Shown: piece after piece, positions 21,834 to 31,026 of the stretch
Layout of the letters: every line of letters starts with the position of its first letter
How positions within the stretch are numbered: position 1 is the stretch's first letter
IMG/VR virus record: IMGVR_UViG_3300035158_000384
Span: 31,754 to 95,753 of that record
Strand: one strand, 5' to 3'
Length of the DNA: 64,000 nucleotides
Origin: a virus
Notes under the pieces: generated by a model
What the model was told of the DNA's origin: nothing
Seen by the model: only the letters and a program-made list of their open reading frames with translations
Database searches by the model: none
Program-made: the position numbers and the translations under genes

Positions 21834-23909
21834 TTAGGTAGCGTACTGCAAAGTCATCGTTATTGTGCCGGGGACGAGCAACCACTCGTTGCCCGCAGGT
21901 ACTACATCAGCCGCCGGAGCAACCAGCGTGAAGTGCAGTACACCCGCCACATCGCTGATCGTGTCGTAAAACCGGGAGATTCTGAAAGCGTCCCCCGGCT
22001 GGAAATCCGCCGCGGAGAAGAAGTCTGCAACGGCATTCTCAATGTTGTCCTCAACTTCGGCCAAGTCATACTGATCGTCTACCGTGACGGTTCCGAGGTC
22101 GATGTTGACGGTTTGCATCTTACCATCGAGAACATATGCCTGTGTGCAAATTACACGGCGTTCGTGCAAATACCGATACAATGCCACTTTCAACCCTTCA
22201 GACGGCACCGTGAACGTGTTCCCTGTCTGTGTCCAGATGTAAATGTCAACACGATTGATGTTTGGGTCGGTTGGGGGCGTCGCTCCACCATTCGAGTTAT
22301 GCAATTCTACATAGGCACGCGCAACAGCACCATAATCCGGGTCTTCAAACTGCTCCGAGAGAGTCGTGTAGTCCTCTGCGGTTATTGCCTTATCCACCGT
22401 GCGCGTCCACGCGGGGATATTTACCCGAAGCTCTGCCAATGTCTCTTCGTCTGCTCCCCCCGAGGAAGGGAAGTAGTTGGTGAACACAATCTTCGCACCG
22501 TCGGCCCCAAAATACCCTTGTACCTGCGTACCGTCTGCGGCCCCCGTCAACACTTCTCCACCGGCTCCGCCACCTGTACGATAATCGACGGAAATCAATT
22601 TGCCGGATGCGGGTATCTTACCTGTGTTCCCGTCACCGAAAGTGATCACCAAATTCCCGTCCGCTGTCAATGTTGCTTCGTAGACTTCTGTTGCTGCCGC
22701 CAATAGCACGGAATCCACTTCCGTCCACTCGATGCTCCCCACTTTGACAGTCCACGAATCTTCCAACACATCACCCTGTGTAGTCGTGAAGCTTTGGAAA
22801 GCCGATCCGTCCGAATTGAAACTGTCAAACTGTGCCTGACTGTTTGACACGCTGATTTCCACATTGGTTCCGCCCGACATACCTGTAACGACGATGTCGG
22901 AACCCTCTTTTTCCAGCGGTTGGTTTCCCAACGGCATTTGGTAGTCGTGGTACAGCGTCGCTGTGTCTGTTGTGGCGGTGCTTGTGATCGCGAGAACCGA
23001 GCCGTCAATCGCCGCGTCAAGGTTCGTATTTGTTGCGAGAACGTCCGCTCCTATCGTTACAGCCGTATTCGCGGGGTCAACCGAGGCGTTGTCATCAAAT
23101 TCAAACGTCACGCTTTGTGTGGCGTCTGACAGGGTTATTGTGTCGCCGTCCGTGGGCTGGGTTTTGAGCAACAGGATTTTATCAGGGTCGTCGTCGTAGA
23201 TGGAGAGGGCAGAACAGTCCTTCGACGCAGTTATTGTCGCACCAACCAAACGACACGCGGCACCCGCCACCATTTGAATTGTGGCGTTACTATTGAACGC
23301 GGTTATGAAATTGACGATTGTCTCCGGGATTGTCGCCCCAATGGTTACAGGAACGTAATCGTTTCCGTAAGTGCCATTGTTGTCAAACTCAAAGGTCACT
23401 AGGTTGAAGCCGTCGTAAGCAATAACTTTGTCGGCATCATCCGGTATTCCTATGAGTTGCACCGATCCGGTCGGGTATGCCGCAGACGTACCAGCGAGAA
23501 AGGTGTAGTCATCGACAAGCTGAAACGTGAGGTCATCTATCTTGACATCCGTGCCGGAAGCAAAGGACAAATTCTGAGACGTCAATTGCGCTGGGAGAGT
23601 CACAGCGGTCAACGTGAGTGACGATGCGGTTTTTCTTCGCGGGCTGTATGCGTTTGTTGAGGCGTGCTTCAACCCGGATGCGTACTCTTGACATGTAGCA
23701 AGGAACATCTCTTGTTGTGTGTAGTTGTCCATGTACGCTTGCAACGCACCGTTGGCGGCAATCATACGCATGATCTTCATGCCGATGTTCGACTCGAAGA
23801 AGTCCGTCCATAGCTCGGGACGATCCCCGGAGCGAACAAGCTCCTTCAACCACGCCATGATTGAGCTTATATCCCTCGCCGTATATTGAATGTCTGGCAG
23901 AGACGACAT
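21834..23909 (-). CDS. Baseplate J-like wedge protein with inserted beta domains
   Basis: The product has 691 residues. The N-terminus (RDISSIMAWLKELVRSG...DFFESNIGMKIMRMIAANGALQAYMDNYTQQE) and C-terminal half (SVDYRTGGGAGG; YTTLSEQFEDPDYGAVARA; NIDLGTVTVDDQYD) match the gpJ / T4 gp6 family that forms the baseplate wedge ring. Residues ~145-345 hold two copies of an inserted beta domain (DADKVIAYDGFNLVTFEFD; DGDTITLSDATQSVTFEFD), which also occurs in the head protein at 43890. Compared with P2 gpJ (about 300 residues) the size reflects these inserts. Confidence 0.82.
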   Translation of the reverse strand: MSSLPDIQYTARDISSIMAWLKELVRSGDRPELWTDFFESNIGMKIMRMIAANGALQAYMDNYTQQEMFLATCQEYASGLKHASTNAYSPRRKTASSLTLTAVTLPAQLTSQNLSFASGTDVKIDDLTFQLVDDYTFLAGTSAAYPTGSVQLIGIPDDADKVIAYDGFNLVTFEFDNNGTYGNDYVPVTIGATIPETIVNFITAFNSNATIQMVAGAACRLVGATITASKDCSALSIYDDDPDKILLLKTQPTDGDTITLSDATQSVTFEFDDNASVDPANTAVTIGADVLATNTNLDAAIDGSVLAITSTATTDTATLYHDYQMPLGNQPLEKEGSDIVVTGMSGGTNVEISVSNSQAQFDSFNSDGSAFQSFTTTQGDVLEDSWTVKVGSIEWTEVDSVLLAAATEVYEATLTADGNLVITFGDGNTGKIPASGKLISVDYRTGGGAGGEVLTGAADGTQVQGYFGADGAKIVFTNYFPSSGGADEETLAELRVNIPAWTRTVDKAITAEDYTTLSEQFEDPDYGAVARAYVELHNSNGGATPPTDPNINRVDIYIWTQTGNTFTVPSEGLKVALYRYLHERRVICTQAYVLDGKMQTVNIDLGTVTVDDQYDLAEVEDNIENAVADFFSAADFQPGDAFRISRFYDTISDVAGVLHFTLVAPAADVVPAGNEWLLVPGTITMTLQYAT

Positions 23910-24310
23910 TACGCCTCCTCGCGTTGAACCGTAAGTTCAGTAGTATCCGTGTCTTGCAGGGGAATGATCGTGTAGGTAATCTCTATTTTGAGTTCATGGT
24001 CATCCGCAGTTATATCGCACCCTATGATGGAAATTCGGGGCTCCCAACGCTCGAGTGCTTCAACTGTGTAGATGCGTCCTTGTGCTTGCAGAATGTCGTC
24101 GTTCGGCTCAAACGCCAGCAAATGTAGGTTTGAGCCAAATTCCGGGTTGAAAAACTCCGAGCCAATCGGCGTCATGAGCACGACGTGAATGCTTGATCTA
24201 ATCAGCTTTCGGAGTGTTCTTGACGTAAAATAACCGTCCGCCCCTTTGAACATCGGGAGCGTTGGACCACGCCAATCCGTAGGTGTGTCATGTACTGTGT
24301 TCTGTGCCAT
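23909..24310 (-). CDS. Baseplate wedge protein gp25/gpW-like
   Basis: The product has 133 residues. LRKLIRSSIHVVLMTPIGSEFFNPEFGSNLH corresponds to the conserved TPxGxR...FG core, and ALERWEPRISI carries the EPR signature shared with T4 gp25 and TssE, where it helps nucleate sheath assembly. Historic 'lysozyme' annotation of this family is not supported by any catalytic residue. It overlaps the gpJ-like gene by 1 nt, as is usual for these partners. Confidence 0.85.
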   Translation of the reverse strand: MAQNTVHDTPTDWRGPTLPMFKGADGYFTSRTLRKLIRSSIHVVLMTPIGSEFFNPEFGSNLHLLAFEPNDDILQAQGRIYTVEALERWEPRISIIGCDITADDHELKIEITYTIIPLQDTDTTELTVQREEA

Positions 24311-24316
24311 GCTCTA

Positions 24317-24344
24317 ATTGTACGTTGAACCCTGTAACTGTCAA
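24317..24344 (-). promoter_or_regulatory. Possible promoter upstream of the gp25-like gene
   Basis: Minus strand: TTGACA (24344-24339), 16-nt spacer, TACAAT (24322-24317). The predicted start falls at the ATG at 24310, so any transcript would be almost leaderless; a weak AGAG is the only SD. It may be chance. Confidence 0.3.
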
Positions 24345-24536
24345 CTACGTGTGGCCGGGGCTTGGGGGGTTTCCGGCTGTATCCTGCAACAACTGCATGT
24401 TTTTGTACACCGCTGTCGCGATAGCCATGATGAAAGCATCCATACTGCCCCCGGTAGGAGGTGTTACGAGTACAAAACCTGCGTCCAGAAGTTCCTGCTT
24501 GATGTCCGCGTAAATCTGAGCCGCCGAAGTAGCCAT
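24345..24536 (-). CDS. Small baseplate-region protein, 63 residues
   Basis: The product is a short helical protein (SAAQIYADIKQELLDAG; MDAFIMAIATAVYKNMQLL) between the spike and gp25 genes. No PAAR-type HxH/C motif is present, so it is not an obvious spike tip. Its reading frame, spacing and position support it as a real gene of unknown role. Confidence 0.6.
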   Translation of the reverse strand: MATSAAQIYADIKQELLDAGFVLVTPPTGGSMDAFIMAIATAVYKNMQLLQDTAGNPPSPGHT

Positions 24537-24546
24537 TTTTACACCT

Positions 24547-25446
24547 CTATGTCTTCGTTGCTTTCACGTTTGTACTGCCATCGTAATGCGGCAGACCTGT
24601 AAACGGGCAAATCGTGCCATTTGGACCAGCCACAACCACACCACCAGTCGGCGAAGTTCCGCCGTTGCCTTTCAACTCTATCATCGTGGCACTCTCAATT
24701 TCCACGTCGCTCCCCTCGACCTTGACTGACCCACCGTTCACGAGTACCTGCACCGCGCCGTTTATCTCTACGTTACCAAGCGCTTCAACACTCACGGTGC
24801 CTGTTTCTTCATCCAATTGCACAAGATTGCCTGTGGAGTCCTTTATCTCGATACCTCGCGGTTGCCCTTTTCCTGTGGCTTGCGGCGATTCACGAAGCCA
24901 GATTTTTTGACCCCCCGCGGTCCGTAGTACGATCTCCAAATCCAGCGTTTCATCGCTGATCTCAATTACATGCCCGTGGGCAGTCTTGTTCACCTGCCGT
25001 CGCGGATACCCCGTCAAGTAAGGTTTGGGCGTCTCAAGGTTGTTGTCGTTTTTGTCGTGCTGTTGCCACGCCTCTGCGGGTGTTTCCGGCTGTGTGTACT
25101 TCGTTGGTAGCGACATACCCCACCACGAACCAATGTAAACGATGTCGCGTTTCCGTCCGCCCACGAAGAGCACAAAAACGGTGTCACCGATGTTGTACGG
25201 GACGTTGAATTGCCCGTAACCGTCACCTGCTCCGGGAGGTGCATTTGGTGTGGCCCAAGGTAGTGTCATTGTGGGCACTTTATTGGGATCGGGATCGTGA
25301 ACCCCTTGAACCCTCGCCTTGATCCGCCCTCTGTATTCAGGGTCTTCCACACTCTCCACCGTACCGCGGTAAAGACCATAGAAGTATCGCCTCCCCAAGA
25401 ATTCTTCTGGACGCCGTATGTAATTGATAGGGTCCAAAACGCCCAT
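24547..25446 (-). CDS. Central baseplate spike (gp5 OB-fold / gpV-like)
   Basis: The product has 299 residues. Residues ~20-120 fit the gp5 OB fold (GTVESVEDPEYRGRIKARVQG; YNIGDTVFVLFVGGRKRDIVYIGSW). From ~160 the pattern HGHVIEISD...IWLRES...GIEIKDSTGNLVQLDE...VSVEALGNVEINGAVQVLVNGGSVKVEG is a triple-stranded beta-helix spike. No lysozyme domain is inserted, unlike T4 gp5. The C-terminus (GTICPFTGLPHYDG) has Cys and His that could bind a metal at the tip. Confidence 0.82.
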   Translation of the reverse strand: MGVLDPINYIRRPEEFLGRRYFYGLYRGTVESVEDPEYRGRIKARVQGVHDPDPNKVPTMTLPWATPNAPPGAGDGYGQFNVPYNIGDTVFVLFVGGRKRDIVYIGSWWGMSLPTKYTQPETPAEAWQQHDKNDNNLETPKPYLTGYPRRQVNKTAHGHVIEISDETLDLEIVLRTAGGQKIWLRESPQATGKGQPRGIEIKDSTGNLVQLDEETGTVSVEALGNVEINGAVQVLVNGGSVKVEGSDVEIESATMIELKGNGGTSPTGGVVVAGPNGTICPFTGLPHYDGSTNVKATKT

Positions 25447-26690
25447 TATTCGACCTCCCGCACTACGAAGTCTTTCGCCAAGTCATCTGCGTACTTGGTT
25501 ATGTCCTCGGGGTTTTTGATCTCCAGCTTCCGCCCTAGCACATTTATAATTCCAGCACCGCTCGTATCACGAACCAAACGCAATTCGGACTCGAAAGACC
25601 CTGCGGAAATCAAGTGCTGTATACCTTTCACTAAGTAGCGCCCCGACCACCTATCGTGAATCGTCCCATCGGACTTCACAACATTTACAACTACAATATC
25701 CAAAGGCCGGACAAAAGGGTCTCCCACGACTGTCAACGTCGCTGAAAAGCTCGCGATGTTGAACGTGGCCCACCGCCACCGCAAATACGCTTCAAACTCT
25801 TCTTTAGATTTGAAAGGCATGTTTATGACTTTTGTTATGCGAGCATCTGGATAGACCGGTGAGTACTCGCCGGGGCCTATAACCTCACTCTGTGATGTTG
25901 TTCTGTGCTCTTCCTCGCTCACTCTGCGTTTACTCCGTGGGTCCACAAACTCAAAACGCGCATCCTCACCCGCCAACCACGAAATAGCTACAGAGTTGGT
26001 TTCTGGCGCGAACGAAATAACATCCCCCTCCAAATCACGACCGAATGTATACACCCGGTAAGCCTCGCGAACACCCCCAACTGGATCGTTGTTGTACTGC
26101 GGTCGATGGAAATGCAATTCACGGTTGCGTAGAAGGTATGTTTGGAAGCCTCCGTTCCCCTCCAAGTTAAAAGAAAGCTCCAATAGAGTTTCCTTTATGA
26201 ATTGCAAATCAGGCATATTGTCCTGTGTCAATGGCTCTGTCAACGGCCTTGTTGGTTCTCCCACGAAAGCCCAACCGTTTTCTAAGGCAATCTGCCGCAC
26301 GATGTCTGTAGGTGTAGGAGTAACTGTGGGCGACCACCCCCGAGACTTTGGATTGAGCATTGTTCGCCCGCCAGCATCCAACAAGGGTATATCCAACTCC
26401 ACACCTTTATGCTCAAACGTAGGGGTATATTGCCCAATGAGCAATGTAATCTGCTCACTCAACTTCCCCGCAAACCCAAAACGAAAATCCACAGGAGCAA
26501 ATTGACCGGCGCGGGCAAGGAAAGTTTCAAGGTAGTCCCAATCAGGATCATACAGTACCATACGACCCGTACTCGATCCCGCGGTGGCTTCCTCATACTC
26601 GAACTCTAAAAGATGATCAGTCACGTCCAGAGGAATCCCTGCGATAGAGAGTTGTACCGTCGCCATTCTTTCAGGGCCAAGGTCTGCCAC
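25446..26690 (-). CDS. Baseplate hub protein (gp27 / late control gpD-like)
   Basis: About 414 residues from the GTG at 26690 (GGAG upstream); an ATG at 26666 is an alternative. The N-terminal beta domain (VTDHLLEFEYEEATAGSSTGRMVLYDPDW) and the mid-protein segments DIVRQIALENGWAF and FLARAGQFAPVDFRFGF are typical of the gpD/gp27 hub that joins the tube to the spike. It overlaps the spike gene by 1 nt. Confidence 0.78.
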   Translation of the reverse strand: MADLGPERMATVQLSIAGIPLDVTDHLLEFEYEEATAGSSTGRMVLYDPDWDYLETFLARAGQFAPVDFRFGFAGKLSEQITLLIGQYTPTFEHKGVELDIPLLDAGGRTMLNPKSRGWSPTVTPTPTDIVRQIALENGWAFVGEPTRPLTEPLTQDNMPDLQFIKETLLELSFNLEGNGGFQTYLLRNRELHFHRPQYNNDPVGGVREAYRVYTFGRDLEGDVISFAPETNSVAISWLAGEDARFEFVDPRSKRRVSEEEHRTTSQSEVIGPGEYSPVYPDARITKVINMPFKSKEEFEAYLRWRWATFNIASFSATLTVVGDPFVRPLDIVVVNVVKSDGTIHDRWSGRYLVKGIQHLISAGSFESELRLVRDTSGAGIINVLGRKLEIKNPEDITKYADDLAKDFVVREVE

Positions 26691-26692
26691 TC

Positions 26693-27016
26693 TCAAACTC
26701 CTGCCATGTAGTTATTAACTGTGTCTCTTGAAGGAATTATGATTGTCTTGCCCGCGGTCAAGCCTCGTAACGGATGGTGAATTTTATTGACCCATAGAAT
26801 GACCCAAAACAAATTCACGTTGCGGTAGTATTTGTACGCCAACAGGTCTGGACGTCCTTCTTCCGCTTGTGTAATCGTGTGCTGTATATCAGATGTTTTT
26901 GGGCTGTAATCAAAGGGAGGAACCCAAATACCGAAGAACAAATTCCCATCGCCGTCGGTGTGGATGGGGGTGTCCACCAACATCGCATCCCGTCTTACCC
27001 GTACTTTTTGTGTCAT
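26693..27016 (-). CDS. LysM-like baseplate protein (gp53-like)
   Basis: The product has 107 residues. RPDLLAYKYYRNVNLFWVILWVNKIHHPLRGLTAGKTIIIPS is the form of LysM-like domain seen at the end of T4 gp53 and in LysM proteins of other contractile machines, where it links wedge to hub rather than binding peptidoglycan. The start is ATG 27016 preceded by GGGG; a GTG directly precedes it. Confidence 0.75.
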   Translation of the reverse strand: MTQKVRVRRDAMLVDTPIHTDGDGNLFFGIWVPPFDYSPKTSDIQHTITQAEEGRPDLLAYKYYRNVNLFWVILWVNKIHHPLRGLTAGKTIIIPSRDTVNNYMAGV

Positions 27017-27028
27017 CACTACACCCCT

Positions 27029-27622
27029 TTACTGAGGGCCTGCGTGTGCCGCACGGGAAGCACCCCCGAGAGACGAAGCAGGGTGAGGATTCAAAACGCC
27101 GGACGCGGTATGTCCGTGCAACGGGACCGTTACAAAAGTGCAATCCATCTCGGCCTGATACGGAAGTAGCGGCTGATCCAACCAAGGCCCCATGTATGTC
27201 GGGTTCGCGCCGCCTTCCAAAATGACTCTCTCAGTTATGATGTCCCCTATTTTCAAAATACAGGTTGCAGGACGGGAAACCAAACCCTCGAACGTCCTGA
27301 TAGGGTAAGCCAAGGACTCTAAAAACCGTATGTTTGACATAACTTCGTCGTCAATAGCCTGTCGTATGGAAGCTGTCCGATTACCTTCTGCGAAGAACTG
27401 AAATTTGATGTCTATTTCCTTCGCTCCGGTACTCCCGTAGATGTGATACGGATGTGAACGGCCTATGACCTCCACCGTATCCCAATTAGCCTGCACAGAC
27501 GTGGAGAAGTCCTCAACCCAAAACTGAAAGAATATCCGGTCCTTGCCTGCGTAAGCCTGCCGAACTTCCTCGCGGCTTTTATCTACCGCAAGCCATGCGT
27601 CTATCGGATATGGAAAAGACAC
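27029..27622 (-). CDS. Baseplate / tube-initiator protein
   Basis: The product has 197 residues, beta-rich (IFFQFWVEDFSTSVQANWD; KEIDIKFQFFAEG; ATCILKIGDIITERVILEGG). Position between the tape measure and the LysM protein corresponds to proteins that cap the baseplate end of the tube. The fold assignment is inferred from synteny, not from a recognised motif. The C-terminal 25 residues are low-complexity (Ala, Ser, Gly, His, Pro). Confidence 0.6.
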   Translation of the reverse strand: MSFPYPIDAWLAVDKSREEVRQAYAGKDRIFFQFWVEDFSTSVQANWDTVEVIGRSHPYHIYGSTGAKEIDIKFQFFAEGNRTASIRQAIDDEVMSNIRFLESLAYPIRTFEGLVSRPATCILKIGDIITERVILEGGANPTYMGPWLDQPLLPYQAEMDCTFVTVPLHGHTASGVLNPHPASSLGGASRAAHAGPQ

Positions 27623-27623
27623 C

Positions 27624-30600
27624 TTAACCTCCCCACGTTTTGATCATCTCTTGCACCATGCCGTCTTGTCGATTGCGCCCACCTCTTTGACCTGCGGTTG
27701 CTCCTCCTTTGAGTATGTCACGTATCTCCGTCAGGAGAGTGACAACACGGTCGTCACCTGTTGTAACACCAATGCCCGTAGCTTCCGCTTGAGGGCCGGT
27801 GAGAGGAACGACGGCTTCTGGTCCGGCTTCGCCAATCAGCGCCAAAGTCGGTCGGGTTACAATACCACCTTCTGCAAGCCCTAACAGGTTTGACAAGGAA
27901 CCCATAGGGTCTTCTACAAAGTCCTTGGCACCCTTTGCAATATCACTCACCAAACCGCCTCCGGCCTCCATTAAATCACCTATTGGCGCAAGCACGGTCT
28001 CTATCGCACCTTTGAGAGCATTGAAGGCATCCGCCAGTAGTCGAACAGCGCTGGACGCGGCGTTAAAAACGGTATCGAATGCACCTTTTACAGCACCACC
28101 TATATTCAAAAAGGTAGTTAGAACAGTCACCAAGCCTTCCATAGCCTCAGACATAAACTGCACAACCTCTGGCTTACTTAACACGGCCATAAAAGCCCGG
28201 AACAAGCTCATTATCTCAGGTAAATTATCTGCTACAAGATTCAACACCACAACCAGCCTATCCAACCCCTTCTCTAACAATTCCGCTATCAATTTCATCA
28301 TCGGCGGCAGAATGGCCTCTATCATGGGGAGGAACGCTTCAATAGTGTCCGCTATATGGTGCCCCAAGATTTTGATTATTGTAGTTAAGGGCTCCATAAG
28401 CTTAGGTATAGCGTCGTCCAAAAGATCAAACAAGGGTTCCAGTAAACTATCTAATAGAATACTCACAAGACGCACAATCGGAGGCAATAGGTTTTTGAAC
28501 AGATTCCCAATAACCCCTATAATAGGAGCAAGGACGTTTGCTAAAAGTGTGATTAAACGCGACACATGAGGCAACAACGCCTGAACGAGGCTTATAACTG
28601 CGTCAAAAACGGGCATGAACATGCTTGTGAGGGCGTTAGCAACTTGAATTATAGGAGGCAGTAAACCGTCGAGGAGGTCAATAACCACAGGGAGTAAAAT
28701 AGCTAAGTTACTCTGCAAGCGTTCTGACAACAGCTCTAAAACGGGCGCGAAATGCCCGGTTATCGTCTTGACAATTCTTTGAATGGGCGGCACCAAAGCC
28801 GCTATAATGGGTTTCAACGCCTGTATAATTGGAGGTAGTATCTCCACCAACATATCAATCAAAGGCTTGCCTATCTCCCCTAGAGCATCAAGCACCACAT
28901 TTTTCAAGCGCCCAAGTTGCCTATCTAACGACTCCGCGGCGGCGTTGGTAACTTCCGCGTACCCTTCCATCGAATCTGCTTGAGCCGCCAAACCTGCTTG
29001 AAAATCGTCTATGAAAGCTTGCGCACCCCCAGCAGCTATTTGCTGTATGGTTTCCTTATCAAAAGCGTCACCAAACAGTTGTTCCAAAGCCACACCGTAT
29101 TGATCCATCATAGCGGGGTCTACGCTTTCTATCCCCTCGAAAATAGACGTAACAATCGGTGCAATGTTTCCGGCTTTGGCGCTCTGTAACATACTATCGA
29201 AAGTCTCGTCTGTAACATTTGCTATCCGCGCCAACATAGGAGCAATCGACTCCATCTGCTCCGCATCTTGTACCGACGTCATAAATTGCTGGATACTACT
29301 GGTGTCCAACCAAAAATCACCCCCTGCTTGTGTCAGAGCATTAAGTTGTTGCGTCAAACCTAGTATGCGCTTCTGTTGCTCCTCCGCAGGAACATTGGCG
29401 GCTGCCATTGAGATTTTTAACTGATCGAACATGTTGACGTTCTCACCAATCACATCAACAAAATCTTGGTAGAGCACATCCCCTTGTTGTATAGAAGTAA
29501 CGATGTCAGCAAACGCTTTTCGAAAGTTTTCACCCTCCAAACCTACACGGCTTAGAGAAGTCCAAACATCGTCCAGCATTTGATTAACGGTTACGTCTTC
29601 ACCCATCGCCTCCAACGCCATCTGCGCTTCTCCGAGAGCTTCCCCCCAAACCGCCCAGTCCGTTTCACTTATGCCCTTCTGCGCAGCATTGACGGTTGCC
29701 GCTATCATATCTTCACGGTCTGTACCGAATTTGTTTATGACATCGCGACTGTGCTGCATAAACTTGTCGACTTCTTCACGGGACTTTCCTGTGGACGTTT
29801 GGATAGCAATGCGAGCGTTATCCCACTCTAACGCAACAGACCCCGCTAATATCCCGAGACCGGCGACCGCACCACCTACAATCGTTCCCGTGGTTGCCGC
29901 CGTTGCGCCCACACTACGCAGAGCACCCCCCACATTACCAGCTATTCCACCTCCTGCTTTTTCTGCTTTCTCGCTCGCTTCCTCCAAACCCTTTTCTATG
30001 TCCTCCATCGCTTCGACGCCCTTCTCACCTGTTTCCTCAAGGGCATCCCCTAAATCTTCCACAACAGGGGTTTGTACACGATCCATATACCGCGTAGTCT
30101 GGCGAAGGGCTTTGCTGTAAGCCCTGAAAACCTTGGTGAAAGTATCCCCGATGGACTCCCACGTTTCGTCCAACTGTTTGGAAACAAGGCCCAAATCAGC
30201 GACAGAAGATGCTACGGAGGGTACGGGTTGCATACCACCTACACCTGCGGAACCGCCCCCTTCTAATGGAATGACTGCTTCCGGCCCCGCTTCACCAATA
30301 AGTGCGAGGGTCGGCTCTGTAACGATACCACCCTCCTGCAACGCGGGTATTTCACCAATGTAATTCGGAGGTACAACCTGATCCCGATACGCGGCCATAA
30401 GCCCCGTGCGCTTGAAATAGGGACTTTTCGATCCGCGAGGGAATGCGGCGCGAAGGATGATCTGTTGTGATTTTTGAGCTTTCTGTGCGCCCGCGGTAGC
30501 GGCCCTCATCCCTGCGCTCGAGAAACCTTGCAAGGACTTGGTGGACGACTGTGCGTTGTTGGCAACGGCTTCGAGAGAGCCAGCGAGCATCGCCATACCT

Positions 30601-30758
30601 TGTGTAGACTTCTCGCTGGTTTTGGACGCGGTTTTGGCCACCGCATCCATTGTGCGTTCGAGAGAAGCATAGCGATCCTCGGCCTTTTTCAAAGCCGAGG
30701 ATGCTTTGTCTTGGACTTCCAAGTAGAACCCTATTGCTGCTCCCGAAAAATCAGGCAC
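27624..30758 (-). CDS. Tail tape measure protein
   Basis: The product has 1044 residues and a GTG start. It has an N-terminal coiled coil (SALKKAEDRYASLERTMDAV), a helical centre (residues ~270-620) and a long hydrophobic helical repeat region (~640-930, repeating LPPIIQ..L.PII, LLPPIVRLVSILL) as expected of a tape measure. The motif GGIVT-x-PTLALIGEAGPEAV occurs twice, near residues 145-165 and at the C-terminus (~965-985). By the usual rule of about 1.5 Å per residue it implies a tail of roughly 150 nm. It follows the chaperone pair, as in nearly all long-tailed phages. Confidence 0.88.
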   Translation of the reverse strand: MPDFSGAAIGFYLEVQDKASSALKKAEDRYASLERTMDAVAKTASKTSEKSTQGMAMLAGSLEAVANNAQSSTKSLQGFSSAGMRAATAGAQKAQKSQQIILRAAFPRGSKSPYFKRTGLMAAYRDQVVPPNYIGEIPALQEGGIVTEPTLALIGEAGPEAVIPLEGGGSAGVGGMQPVPSVASSVADLGLVSKQLDETWESIGDTFTKVFRAYSKALRQTTRYMDRVQTPVVEDLGDALEETGEKGVEAMEDIEKGLEEASEKAEKAGGGIAGNVGGALRSVGATAATTGTIVGGAVAGLGILAGSVALEWDNARIAIQTSTGKSREEVDKFMQHSRDVINKFGTDREDMIAATVNAAQKGISETDWAVWGEALGEAQMALEAMGEDVTVNQMLDDVWTSLSRVGLEGENFRKAFADIVTSIQQGDVLYQDFVDVIGENVNMFDQLKISMAAANVPAEEQQKRILGLTQQLNALTQAGGDFWLDTSSIQQFMTSVQDAEQMESIAPMLARIANVTDETFDSMLQSAKAGNIAPIVTSIFEGIESVDPAMMDQYGVALEQLFGDAFDKETIQQIAAGGAQAFIDDFQAGLAAQADSMEGYAEVTNAAAESLDRQLGRLKNVVLDALGEIGKPLIDMLVEILPPIIQALKPIIAALVPPIQRIVKTITGHFAPVLELLSERLQSNLAILLPVVIDLLDGLLPPIIQVANALTSMFMPVFDAVISLVQALLPHVSRLITLLANVLAPIIGVIGNLFKNLLPPIVRLVSILLDSLLEPLFDLLDDAIPKLMEPLTTIIKILGHHIADTIEAFLPMIEAILPPMMKLIAELLEKGLDRLVVVLNLVADNLPEIMSLFRAFMAVLSKPEVVQFMSEAMEGLVTVLTTFLNIGGAVKGAFDTVFNAASSAVRLLADAFNALKGAIETVLAPIGDLMEAGGGLVSDIAKGAKDFVEDPMGSLSNLLGLAEGGIVTRPTLALIGEAGPEAVVPLTGPQAEATGIGVTTGDDRVVTLLTEIRDILKGGATAGQRGGRNRQDGMVQEMIKTWGG

Positions 30759-30768
30759 CTGTCACCTC

Positions 30769-31026
30769 TCAACGTCGGCGCGGTCGTCGGGAGTGCATAC
30801 GGCTCTGTTGCGCTTTCATCTTTTGTTGGGCTTCTTTCTGTCGGGCGATCTCGTCCTTGATCTTCTTGTTCAATCGCCGGACGTGCCATTGCCGCTCTAC
30901 AAAAGACATCGACGACACATCGCTATAAGTGTAACCGTTGCCATAGTTTAGGAGGTAAAATATCTGCTCCCAAACGTCCTCGCTACTACCGCGAGCTTGG
31001 CTGAAAGAACTCCGCGGTGAAGGGCA
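30769..31026 (-). CDS. Tail assembly chaperone extension made by frameshift
   Basis: This open frame has no usable start codon before its middle: the first ATG would discard DVWEQIFYLLNYGNGY, the most conserved-looking part. It overlaps the end of the gp26-like gene and lies +1 relative to it. The overlap contains TTC TTT CAG (31009-31001): tRNA-Phe on TTT (31006-31004) could slip +1 onto TTC and continue as SQARGSSEDVW. The result would be a fusion of about 327 residues ending in a basic tail (RRPRRR). This matches the G/GT arrangement upstream of tape measures. Confidence 0.7.
   Translation of the reverse strand, partial: CPSPRSSFSQARGSSEDVWEQIFYLLNYGNGYTYSDVSSMSFVERQWHVRRLNKKIKDEIARQKEAQQKMKAQQSRMHSRRPRRR

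Noticed and set aside
23909-25446. Lysozyme activity in the baseplate (gp25 or gp5)
   Set aside because: The gp25 family has no lysozyme active site, and this spike lacks the inserted lysozyme domain of T4 gp5.
27799-28569. A 256-codon plus-strand frame inside the tape measure gene
   Set aside because: It is a shadow of the hydrophobic tape measure repeats with Ser/Ile/Lys-rich composition and no start signal.
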